Positions 1-5,033 of a stretch of DNA of 9,193 bases are shown in pieces. The position numbers were made by a program, and so were the translations under genes. The stretch spans positions 1 through 9,193 of the forward strand of contig JBDRKR010000011.1 in the NCBI GenBank assembly GCA_043813805.1, in the 5' to 3' direction. The notes beneath the pieces were generated by a model. That model was not told the origin of the DNA. It ran no database searches and was given only the letters and a program-made list of their open reading frames with translations. This DNA is from 2-02-FULL-43-13 sp043813805. Its GTDB lineage: Bacteria; Patescibacteriota; Minisyncoccia; Minisyncoccales; MHMH01. Each line of letters begins with the position of its first letter. Positions within the stretch are counted from its first letter, which is position 1.

Positions 1-972
1 GCCCGGCCTTAAAAGCGCCGGGTCTAAAACATCAGGCCGATTGGTCGCAGCCGTGACAATGACGTTGGTGTCTCTTTCAAAGCCATCCATTTCAGTGAGT
101 ATCTGGTTTAGGGTTTGCTCTCTTTCATCGTGGCCGCCGCCTAAACCCGCTCCTCGGTGCCTGCCCACCGCGTCTAATTCGTCAATAAAAATAATCGAAG
201 GCGCAGCTTTTTTGGCCGTGCTAAAAAGGTCTCTCGTTCTGGCAGCTCCCACCCCCACAAACATTTCCACGAATTCAGACCCGGAAATATGAAAGAAGGG
301 GACATGAGCTTCACCGGCGACGGCGCGGGCCAGCAATGTTTTGCCTGTACCGGGCGGACCCATCAAAAGCACGCCTCGGGGAATTCTTGCCCCCATATTC
401 AAAAACTTTTTGGGAAATTTCAGGAACTCAACAATTTCTTTCAGCTCTTCTTTCGCCTCGGTCAAACCGGCGACATCCTTAAAGGTGATAGTATCTTTAG
501 GGTGGCCTTCCGCTCCAAAGAGCCGCGCTTTCGCTTTCGAAAAATCAAAAGCTTGGTTGGCGCCGACTTTGGCCTGGCGGAAAATCATAAAAAAGAAAAT
601 CACAAAGAAAATCAGGGGGAGCACGAAGATGGAAATAGGACCCAGCCACGATAGCCACCCGCCTTCTTCTTTCTGTTCGATTTCCACGCCCTTGAGCGCA
701 TCTTGGCTTACTCCGTAGTTTGCCAAAGATTGAGAAAAAGCCGCTTCGGTTTCTTTTTTCGATTTCACCTGGCTGTCGTCCTGAAAAGTTACGGTGATAT
801 TATTGCCCTCAACTAAGATTTTTTTAACATTGCCTTCGTTGATATTTTTAACAACCTCCGTTAAAGGCACTTCTTTTGAGTCTTGTCCGGTCTGGGAAAA
901 AACGGTGAAAACTCCCGAAACAATCAAGAAAATAAGTAAAATAAAAATAAAGTTTTTAAGCAGAGGATTCAT
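1..972 (-). CDS. ftsH: ATP-dependent zinc metalloprotease FtsH, N-terminal part (C-terminus beyond window)
   Basis: FtsH is a membrane-anchored hexameric AAA+ protease that extracts and degrades membrane and short-lived cytosolic proteins. The 324 visible codons start MNPLLKNF. They show a first membrane segment (about residues 8-25), an exported domain (about 26-105), a second membrane segment (about 110-128, ending in FFFMIFRQAK) and the AAA+ core. Walker A GPPGTGKT is at residues 205-212 (bases 337-360). Walker B IIFIDELDAVG has Asp264 and Glu265 (178-183). The sequence runs off the window in the second region of homology (NRPDVLDPALLRPG). The arginine finger after that motif and the HEAGH zinc protease site are not visible. 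Family members are about 600-650 residues, so roughly half is present. There is no good Shine-Dalgarno; a promoter lies 9 bases upstream of the ATG. The family call is secure. The truncation is only the window edge. Confidence 0.96.
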   Translation of the reverse strand, partial: MNPLLKNFIFILLIFLIVSGVFTVFSQTGQDSKEVPLTEVVKNINEGNVKKILVEGNNITVTFQDDSQVKSKKETEAAFSQSLANYGVSQDALKGVEIEQKEEGGWLSWLGPISIFVLPLIFFVIFFFMIFRQAKVGANQAFDFSKAKARLFGAEGHPKDTITFKDVAGLTEAKEELKEIVEFLKFPKKFLNMGARIPRGVLLMGPPGTGKTLLARAVAGEAHVPFFHISGSEFVEMFVGVGAARTRDLFSTAKKAAPSIIFIDELDAVGRHRGAGLGGGHDEREQTLNQILTEMDGFERDTNVIVTAATNRPDVLDPALLRPG

Positions 973-980
973 CACTCTTT

Positions 981-1009
981 ATTTTAGTATGAAAAAATGA
1001 ATTAATCAA
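981..1009 (-). promoter_or_regulatory. Putative ftsH promoter, near-leaderless
   Basis: Read on the minus strand, TTGATT (1004-1009) is followed after exactly 17 bases by TAAAAT (981-986). The expected start is about base 974, only about two bases before the ftsH ATG at 972, so the mRNA would be essentially leaderless. The -35 lies inside the left copy of the 93-bp repeat, so the duplicated block supplies part of this promoter. This is a motif call without experimental support. Confidence 0.5.
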
Positions 1010-1094
1010 TGTAAAAGCCCCCGATGCATAGCATGTGGGGGGCTTTCTTCGAGAATAGGGGACAAGATTAGGAGATGTTGACGGGCTCGGGTTT
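1002..1094. repeat. 93-bp perfect direct repeat, left copy
   Basis: This block is identical, base for base, to 1742-1834 (offset 740). It contains the last eight sense codons and the stop of the 246-aa minus-strand gene (ending EPVNIS), that gene's terminator hairpin, and the -35 of the ftsH promoter. The gene fragment here is a displaced 3' tail with no gene attached. The identity ends abruptly at 1094/1095, where transposase coding sequence begins. The simplest reading is a recent duplication accompanying insertion of the 647 bases between the copies. Confidence 0.95.
1014..1046 (-). terminator. Duplicated hairpin terminator, left copy
   Basis: A nine-pair stem AAAGCCCCC / GGGGGCTTT (1014-1022 with 1038-1046) encloses a loop that can itself pair ATGC-ATA-GCAT. 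On the minus strand the stem ends in CTTTT, a short U-tract. In the ancestral order it would close the 246-aa gene just before the ftsH promoter. In this copy it would mainly insulate ftsH. The near-symmetric stem could work in both directions. Confidence 0.65.
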
Positions 1095-1715
1095 AGAAGC
1101 GTTCACGATTTTTACGAACTTAACGACGCTAGGGCCGTAACTAATTTTGATCGTCGATCTGTTGGATTTACGAAATCCAACATTTTATCTAATGTTTTTG
1201 AGGATAGGGTAAGAGAAAAATTAATAGATATGGGCGTCTGGTGTTTGATGCCCAATCATTATCATTTATTTTCGTCTCCTATTATAGATGATGGTCTTAT
1301 TAAGTTTCATAAAAAGTTTGGAGTAGGCTTCGCTAACTTTTTTAACGCTAAATATAAAAGGAGCGGGGCGTTGTTCCAGGGTAGATATAAAAAAGTTCTG
1401 GTGGACGAAGATGCCCAAGCGCTTCAATTAATTTGCTACATTCATTCAAACCCTTTAGATTTATGGAAATCTAATTGGAAAGAAGAGGGCCTTAGTAATT
1501 CTGAGATTCAAAGCGCCCTGAATTTTTTAGAAAAAGACTATCGATGGTCAAGCCATTTAGATTGGTGGGGGATTAAAAATTTTCCTTCATTGATAGATAA
1601 TGATTTTATGTCCAGATTTTTTAAAAATTCGGAAGAATACCGAGAGTTTTTTACCAATTGGTTGAGATATTACGAAAAAAATATCGAATCCATTAAAAAA
1701 TTCGTTTTAGAATAA
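1095..1715 (+). pseudogene. 5'-truncated RAYT / IS200-like (Y1) transposase
   Basis: The longest ATG-initiated frame is 1230-1715 (161 aa), but homologous-looking sequence continues in frame upstream to 1095 (RSVHDFYELND, resembling the RFIHDLYEFND stretch of RAYT proteins). No ATG, GTG or TTG occurs there, and a TAG lies at 1056-1058. The usual first 40-50 residues (the YHIYNRG region) are absent, replaced by the 93-bp repeat. The HUH motif MPNHYHL is present (H10 and H12 counted from ATG 1230). So are the LFQGRYK segment, YIHSNPL with the probable nucleophilic Tyr70, and the YRWSSH C-terminal motif. RAYTs are single-strand nucleases of the IS200/IS605 class associated with REP palindromes. 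Translation from 1230 would begin only nine residues before the HUH, so a working enzyme is unlikely. GC is low (about 30 percent in 1621-1680), unlike the gene downstream. Confidence 0.82.
1160..1182. repeat. REP-like palindrome, copy A (inside the transposase frame)
   Basis: A ten-pair perfect hairpin: arms TGTTGGATTT and AAATCCAACA around loop ACG. Its 21-base core (1161-1181) is seven codons, in frame with the transposase relic (VGFTKSN), in the variable linker before the HUH motif. The same core recurs exactly at 1717-1737. Confidence 0.85.
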
Positions 1716-1739
1716 TGTTGGATTTACGAAATCCAACAT
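1715..1739. repeat. REP-like palindrome, copy B (at the transposase stop codon)
   Basis: An eleven-pair perfect hairpin with loop ACG, starting on the last base of the TAA stop. Its inner 21 bases are identical to 1161-1181. It forms the right edge of the inserted segment; the right copy of the 93-bp repeat begins three bases later. It could be the RAYT recognition palindrome, or it could act as a transcription stop for the plus strand. Confidence 0.85.
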
Positions 1740-1741
1740 AT

Positions 1742-1834
1742 TTAATCAATGTAAAAGCCCCCGATGCATAGCATGTGGGGGGCTTTCTTCGAGAATAGGG
1801 GACAAGATTAGGAGATGTTGACGGGCTCGGGTTT
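1742..1834. repeat. 93-bp perfect direct repeat, right copy
   Basis: Identical to 1002-1094. This copy is in its natural context: it is the 3' end of the 246-aa gene (codons from 1834 down to the stop at 1808-1810) plus its terminator. It is therefore the likely parental copy, while the left copy is a severed tail. Confidence 0.95.
1754..1786 (-). terminator. Hairpin terminator of the 246-aa gene
   Basis: Stem AAAGCCCCC / GGGGGCTTT at 1754-1762 and 1778-1786, with a nested ATGC/GCAT pairing in the loop and a CTTTT end on the minus strand. It starts 21 bases past the stop of the 246-aa gene. It is also convergent to the transposase relic and may terminate both directions. Confidence 0.7.
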
Positions 1835-2548
1835 GGCGACGGGAGCGGCGGTGGCGGCGGCTTTCTCGATGAGCATTTGCTCAAGCTCAAGCTTGAGCTT
1901 TTTCGCCGCGATCAGCCGCGCGTTCAGGCGCCGGACCTTGGAGTAACGCACCCGAACTTCTTCATCAATCTGCCTTTGGTATTCCGGTCGAAGTTCCTCT
2001 TGGACATCCGGCAAGTCTTCGGCCCCAGCTTGCCGAAACATTTCGGCGATCGGGTTGATCTTCTTCTCGCGGGTCTCCACGAGCTCCCGTTCGAACCGCG
2101 CGATGTCGAGTTCGCGATAGGTCCAGCCGGCCTTTGTAAGAGCCTCTGGCTTTTCGCCTGCCAGAATCTGCGCCGTGATTCCCTTGACATAGAGTTTGTA
2201 TCTGTTGTCAGAACAACCCATGCAGAACCAGTTCTGTGACTCCTCCTCGATGGCGAACTGCCCGCAGATCGGGCAGATCCTGTACTGCTGGCGTGTTTTG
2301 ACTTCCGCGATGTCTTTTCCCATTTCGCTAACCTCTTTAACCTCTTTTCTTACTTCCGACGGCTTTGCCGCCGGAGCTGCCTGTTCCGGTACAATTACTA
2401 AACTTAGTTCTTCCAGGACATTTCTTTGGTGCCGGGGTGTTTTGTTTTTTCCCGGTCTTTCGTGCGGTGGCCCGTTGGGCTGGTGGTTTTTCACAAATCC
2501 TCCGGGCTCTAAGTCCTCCTGGCTACCTTTGATTAGAACTTTTGGCAT
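1808..2548 (-). CDS. Hypothetical zinc-ribbon protein, 246 aa
   Basis: I do not recognise a family. The start is well supported: GGAGG at 2556-2560 lies seven bases before ATG 2548, with a consensus promoter upstream. Residues 1-80 are polar and Pro/Gly/Lys-rich, probably disordered. A zinc ribbon follows: Cys92 and Cys95 (CPIC), then Cys109 and Cys112 (CMGC). After it come a mixed region and a long charged helix (about 195-230) likely to form a coiled coil, then an Ala/Pro tail ending EPVNIS. Neither a signal peptide nor a membrane segment is seen. The ribbon suggests nucleic-acid or protein binding, but that is inference. The C-terminal half is GC-rich (65 percent in 1821-1920), unlike the AT-rich transposase beside it, so the gene may be acquired. 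Met76 is a possible internal start. It has its own promoter and terminator, so it is probably monocistronic. Confidence 0.8.
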   Translation of the reverse strand: MPKVLIKGSQEDLEPGGFVKNHQPNGPPHERPGKNKTPRHQRNVLEELSLVIVPEQAAPAAKPSEVRKEVKEVSEMGKDIAEVKTRQQYRICPICGQFAIEEESQNWFCMGCSDNRYKLYVKGITAQILAGEKPEALTKAGWTYRELDIARFERELVETREKKINPIAEMFRQAGAEDLPDVQEELRPEYQRQIDEEVRVRYSKVRRLNARLIAAKKLKLELEQMLIEKAAATAAPVAKPEPVNIS

Positions 2549-2607
2549 TTCCTATCCTCCGTATTCTATATTTCTTTCCCCTTTCTTAAGGTACTCGATA
2601 TGGAGAT

Positions 2608-2636
2608 ATTATAGCACTAAACGAAAAATCTGTCAA
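2608..2636 (-). promoter_or_regulatory. Consensus sigma70-type promoter of the 246-aa gene
   Basis: On the minus strand TTGACA (2631-2636) and TATAAT (2608-2613) are both perfect and separated by exactly 17 bases. The expected start is near 2601, giving a leader of about 53 bases that ends in a strong GGAGG. The -35 lies inside the stem of the upstream gene's terminator. ATATCGA (2595-2601) falls at the predicted start, as it does in the next promoter upstream. Confidence 0.88.
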
Positions 2637-2662
2637 TGGGCCTGGTGCCTATTGACAGATTT
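2626..2662 (-). terminator. Intrinsic terminator of the 127-aa gene, overlapping the next promoter
   Basis: Arms 2626-2641 and 2647-2662 form 16 positions: 12 perfect pairs (AAATCTGTCAAT against ATTGACAGATTT), one imperfect pair (2638/2650), then three more, with a five-base loop. On the minus strand the stem runs into a T-tract (AGATTTTTCG), the classic intrinsic form, 13 bases after the TAA at 2676. The TTGACA of the downstream promoter is part of the stem. Confidence 0.85.
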
Positions 2663-2675
2663 GTTATGGTTTGTC

Positions 2676-3059
2676 TTAGATGCGTATCAGAGTTTCAATG
2701 GCCTCTTGGGTTCTGGTCGGTTTAATACCCTTTCTTTTCAGCTCTTCTGAGATGCCCTTAAGGTCATCCAGATTAGCACCTCCTTCGAGAAGGGTTACGA
2801 TAAAACCGGCTAATGCCCGCGTTTCCTGGTTGGGCGGCAATCTTGCCGATCCGCTATTGGTTTTGCGCGCAAGAAAAGCATGAATTGTCCAAAGCTTGTC
2901 CGCGGGGAACAACCGATTGCCTTCAGACGTCTTTATCCCTATCTCGTTCGTTGCTTGTCCAATCATTATTACCGGTCCGTAGATAATATGTTGTTGGCCC
3001 GACAGCCATTCCTCGGTTATTAAAATGTCTCCTTCTTTTACAAACTTAATGGTTACCAT
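2676..3059 (-). CDS. Hypothetical protein, 127 aa
   Basis: I do not recognise a family. The start ATG at 3059 is preceded nine bases away by GGAGG (3069-3073, within GGAGGGAG), with a consensus promoter about 45 bases further up, so expression is very likely. The N-terminal half (MVTIKFVKEGDILIT...) reads as short beta strands (GDILI, IIYGPVIMIG, IGIKT), a small barrel-like or SH3-like pattern. The C-terminal half is helical and charged (about residues 78-127, ALAGFIVTLLEGG to EAIETLIRI). No cysteine pairs, signal peptide or membrane helix are visible. It has its own terminator, so it is a separate transcription unit from the 246-aa gene. The two may form a pair, because their promoters resemble each other, but no function can be assigned. 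Confidence 0.78.
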   Translation of the reverse strand: MVTIKFVKEGDILITEEWLSGQQHIIYGPVIMIGQATNEIGIKTSEGNRLFPADKLWTIHAFLARKTNSGSARLPPNQETRALAGFIVTLLEGGANLDDLKGISEELKRKGIKPTRTQEAIETLIRI

Positions 3060-3103
3060 TTTTCACTCCCTCCAATATATGATAAAAAGGACAAACTAAT
3101 CGA

Positions 3104-3124
3104 TATTGGTATTATACACCAATA
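3104..3124. promoter_or_regulatory. Inverted repeat over the -10 of the 127-aa gene (candidate operator)
   Basis: Seven-base arms TATTGGT (3104-3110) and ACCAATA (3118-3124) are perfectly complementary around a seven-base spacer that contains the -10 hexamer (3111-3116). A dyad centred on the -10 is where a repressor would compete with RNA polymerase. No regulator gene is evident nearby. The short arms could arise by chance in AT-rich DNA. Confidence 0.35.
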
Positions 3125-3139
3125 GGGTTATTTTGTCAA
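3111..3139 (-). promoter_or_regulatory. Consensus sigma70-type promoter of the 127-aa gene
   Basis: On the minus strand TTGACA (3134-3139), 17 bases, TATAAT (3111-3116): both hexamers perfect at ideal spacing. The expected start near 3104 gives a leader of about 45 bases with a strong ribosome binding site. The -35 begins only two bases after the stop codon of the S1 gene, and no S1 terminator is visible in between, so read-through from S1 may add to expression. Confidence 0.88.
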
Positions 3140-3141
3140 CT

Positions 3142-4206
3142 TTACTTAATAATCAGCTTTAGGGTCATGCGGTGTTCTTGAGGTTCAATCTGCGAAATCT
3201 GGAATTGGTATTCCTTGCCGATCTTCAACTTCTGTTCCATTTTGGTTTTCGTTCCGAATTCGGAGATGTGGACGAGCCCCTGGATTTTGGGAGCGATTTC
3301 CACGAAAGCTCCGAAGGGATTAAATTTAGTTACCTTTCCTTCGAGAACATCGCCTTTTTTATATTTTTTGTCGATGTCTACCCACGGGTCTGTCTTTAAG
3401 GCCTTCAATGATAAGGATATTCTGATGCCGTCGGCAATTTCAATGATTTTCGCCTGGACTTTTTCTCCGACTTTGACGATCTCAGCCGGGTCGTCGATGA
3501 GTTGCCAGTCAATTTCGGAAATGTGAATAAGTCCCTCAAGGTTGTCGGGCAGTATTTTGACAAAAACGCCAAAATCCACGATTCCCGTGATTTCTCCCTC
3601 AACCACATCGCCTACTTTGTATTTTTCAACGAGTGTTTTGACTTTTTCGGTTTCAGTGGCTTTTTCCGACAGAATTAAAATGTCCTTGCTTTGGTCGATG
3701 GTTATGATTTTCACCGTCAGATCCTCGCCGACGAGTTTTTGGAGTTTATCTAAAATTTTGGTTCGGTCAGCTCCTTCGACTCTCGGATAGTTTTTAGGGG
3801 AGAGTTGCGAGACAGGTAAAAAACCGGAAACTCTTTCTACCTCTACGAGTAATCCGCCTTTATTGGCGCCAAGCACCTTAACCGTTAATGGTTCGTCTTT
3901 TTCTTTTTTTAAGGCGAGTTTATCCCAGTTCAGTTCTCGGCCGGCTTGAGTGGCTGAAAGTTCAATATAGCCTTCATCATTTTCCAGTTCGACGATTTTT
4001 AACATCAACTTGTCTCCCATTTTAGCGCCTTTTAAGGTAACCTTCGCTTCTTGAAATTCCTGGCCGTAGATAATGCCTGTGCCAATCGGCCCCAGGTCGA
4101 CATAAACAGTCGATCGTCCTACACCAATCACCGAGCCTTCGACGATTTCGCCGACTCGCGGAAGTTTTAAGAAGTCGTTAACCTTATTTTCGATGATATT
4201 TTTCAT
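3142..4206 (-). CDS. rpsA: Ribosomal protein S1 (four S1 domains)
   Basis: S1 binds mRNA on the 30S subunit and helps place it for initiation. The 354-residue protein contains four OB-fold S1 domains: about 16-87, 104-184, 195-269 and 281-354. The last two are the most canonical, with the signatures GDVVEGEITGIVDFGVFVKI...GLIHISEI and GDVLEGKVTKFNPFGAFVEI...GLVHISEF. The first two are more divergent. Enterobacterial S1 has six domains and about 557 residues. A four-domain form is common in several phyla with smaller S1 proteins, so this is not a truncation. The gene starts at ATG 4206, with only a weak AAGG close to the start, under a promoter that predicts a leaderless mRNA. It is divergent from the MBL-gyrA cluster. 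A general S1-domain RNA-binding protein is the alternative reading. Confidence 0.9.
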   Translation of the reverse strand: MKNIIENKVNDFLKLPRVGEIVEGSVIGVGRSTVYVDLGPIGTGIIYGQEFQEAKVTLKGAKMGDKLMLKIVELENDEGYIELSATQAGRELNWDKLALKKEKDEPLTVKVLGANKGGLLVEVERVSGFLPVSQLSPKNYPRVEGADRTKILDKLQKLVGEDLTVKIITIDQSKDILILSEKATETEKVKTLVEKYKVGDVVEGEITGIVDFGVFVKILPDNLEGLIHISEIDWQLIDDPAEIVKVGEKVQAKIIEIADGIRISLSLKALKTDPWVDIDKKYKKGDVLEGKVTKFNPFGAFVEIAPKIQGLVHISEFGTKTKMEQKLKIGKEYQFQISQIEPQEHRMTLKLIIK

Positions 4207-4212
4207 AGCCTT

Positions 4213-4241
4213 AATTTATCATAGATTATGATTTATGACAA
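4213..4241 (-). promoter_or_regulatory. Putative rpsA promoter, predicted leaderless
   Basis: On the minus strand TTGTCA (4236-4241), 17 bases, TAAATT (4213-4218), with TG one base before the -10 (an extended -10, TGATAAATT). A start seven bases downstream falls at about 4206, the A of the rpsA ATG. The hexamers are imperfect, but the spacing and extended -10 support the call. Confidence 0.5.
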
Positions 4242-4249
4242 GATGTTTG

Positions 4250-4293
4250 GGATTTCCGAAATCCACTCAAATTTGAGAGGATTTCGGAAATCC
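4250..4293. repeat. 44-bp double palindrome, BIME-like pair of REP-like units
   Basis: Two 15-base units, GGATTTCCGAAATCC (4250-4264) and GGATTTCGGAAATCC (4279-4293), are exact reverse complements of each other. Each can fold as a six-pair hairpin. They flank a perfect 12-base palindrome CTCAAATTTGAG (4266-4277). The whole 44 bases is one palindrome except for an A/A mismatch at 4265/4278. The core GGATTT-nCG-AAATCC is the same as in the hairpins at 1161-1181 and 1717-1737, with loop CCG instead of ACG. It lies midway between the divergent rpsA and MBL promoters. Confidence 0.85.
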
Positions 4294-4298
4294 TGTAG

Positions 4299-4327
4299 TT
4301 GAACGCCAAAACACTTTATGATAAAAT
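4299..4327 (+). promoter_or_regulatory. Putative promoter of the MBL - membrane protein - gyrA cluster
   Basis: TTGAAC (4299-4304), 17 bases, TAAAAT (4322-4327), with TG at 4319-4320 forming an extended -10 (TGATAAAAT). The expected start is about 4334, giving a leader of about 49 bases. No Shine-Dalgarno precedes ATG 4383 (only an A-rich stretch), so a second, closer start site is possible. The -35 begins six bases after the 44-bp palindrome. Confidence 0.55.
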
Positions 4328-4382
4328 AAAATATAGCAAAGCAATATCTTTGATTTCTCGCTTCGCTCAAAATTAAAAAAAT

Positions 4383-5033
4383 ATGCACATCATTTGGCAC
4401 GGACAATCTTTTTTTCAAATACAGACAAGTCTCAGCAAGGGCGAGCAAACAACGCTCGTTATTGATCCTTTTGATGAAACCACGGGACTGAAAGTTCCTT
4501 CGGTGGCTGCCGATATTTTATTGATTACTCATGACCACCACGATCATAATAATAAGAAGGCCATTAAAGGCCAGCCTTTCTTGATTGATGGTCCGGGTGA
4601 ATACGAGGTGAAAGAAGTGTTTATTCAGGGCATTCCTTCTTTTCACGATGAAGAGGGAGGAAAGAAAAGAGGATCAAATACTATTTATACCATGGAGCTC
4701 GAAGAAATGCGGCTGTGCCACCTGGGCGATTTCGGCCAAAAAGAATTAACCGAAGATCAACTTGAGCTAATCGGTGATATTGATGTTCTGATGATTCCCG
4801 TCGGGGGAGAGTTCACCATTGACGCCAAAGGGGCAACTCACGTCATTTCCCAGATAGAACCCAAAATTGTCATTCCAATGCATTATGCTTTGCCCAAGCT
4901 CAAAACGAAGCTTGACGAGGTGGATAAATTCTTGAAAGAAATCGGCAAGAAATCAGTTGTGCCCCAGCCGAAACTCTTGATCAAAAAGAAAGACCTGCCT
5001 TTAGAAACCCAAGTGGTTGTTTTGACCATATGA
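4383..5033 (+). CDS. MBL-fold metal-dependent hydrolase (UlaG/COG2220-like)
   Basis: This is a 216-residue metallo-beta-lactamase-fold protein of the short cytosolic type. The start MHIIWHGQSFFQI matches the usual first strand of the family, which supports ATG 4383 despite the lack of a Shine-Dalgarno. The metal ligand motif HxHxDH is complete (H50-D-H52-H-D54-H55). Further probable ligands are H88 (SFHDEEGG), D116 (HLGDFG) and H167 (IPMHY). The family binds two metal ions and hydrolyses ester, amide or phosphodiester bonds. The substrate here is unknown and the sequence gives no strong hint of nuclease or lactonase specificity. No signal peptide is seen. It ends in ATGA, overlapping the start of the next gene by four bases, so the two are very likely translationally coupled. 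Confidence 0.9.
   Translation: MHIIWHGQSFFQIQTSLSKGEQTTLVIDPFDETTGLKVPSVAADILLITHDHHDHNNKKAIKGQPFLIDGPGEYEVKEVFIQGIPSFHDEEGGKKRGSNTIYTMELEEMRLCHLGDFGQKELTEDQLELIGDIDVLMIPVGGEFTIDAKGATHVISQIEPKIVIPMHYALPKLKTKLDEVDKFLKEIGKKSVVPQPKLLIKKKDLPLETQVVVLTI

Noticed and set aside
1160..1182. Classical enterobacterial REP with a GTAG/GGAG tag
   Set aside because: No GTAG or GGAG tetranucleotide directly precedes the hairpins, so I use REP-like only. A GTAG near 4295 follows the palindrome rather than preceding it.
1230..1715. Intact small transposase starting at ATG 1230
   Set aside because: This start lies nine residues before the HUH motif and would remove the first strand of the fold; homologous-looking sequence continues upstream without a start codon, so I call it a truncated relic.
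1002..1834. CRISPR-like pair of direct repeats
   Set aside because: There are only two copies, 93 bases long with a 647-base coding spacer, and no cas genes. This is a duplication, not an array.
1693..1890. 65-codon minus-strand frame covering the repeat
   Set aside because: It shifts through the hairpin, the terminator and the 3' end of the 246-aa gene in another frame; the Pro/Ser-rich product is an artefact of GC-rich DNA.
2652..2657. Plus-strand TTGACA as a promoter
   Set aside because: It is the other arm of the terminator hairpin; no -10 follows at 16-18 bases and no plus-strand gene lies downstream.
2196..2750. 184-codon open frame on the plus strand
   Set aside because: It lies antisense to the 246-aa gene and across the promoter and terminator at 2608-2662; the translation has no recognisable domain and it has no ribosome binding site. 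It is a shadow of the minus-strand gene.
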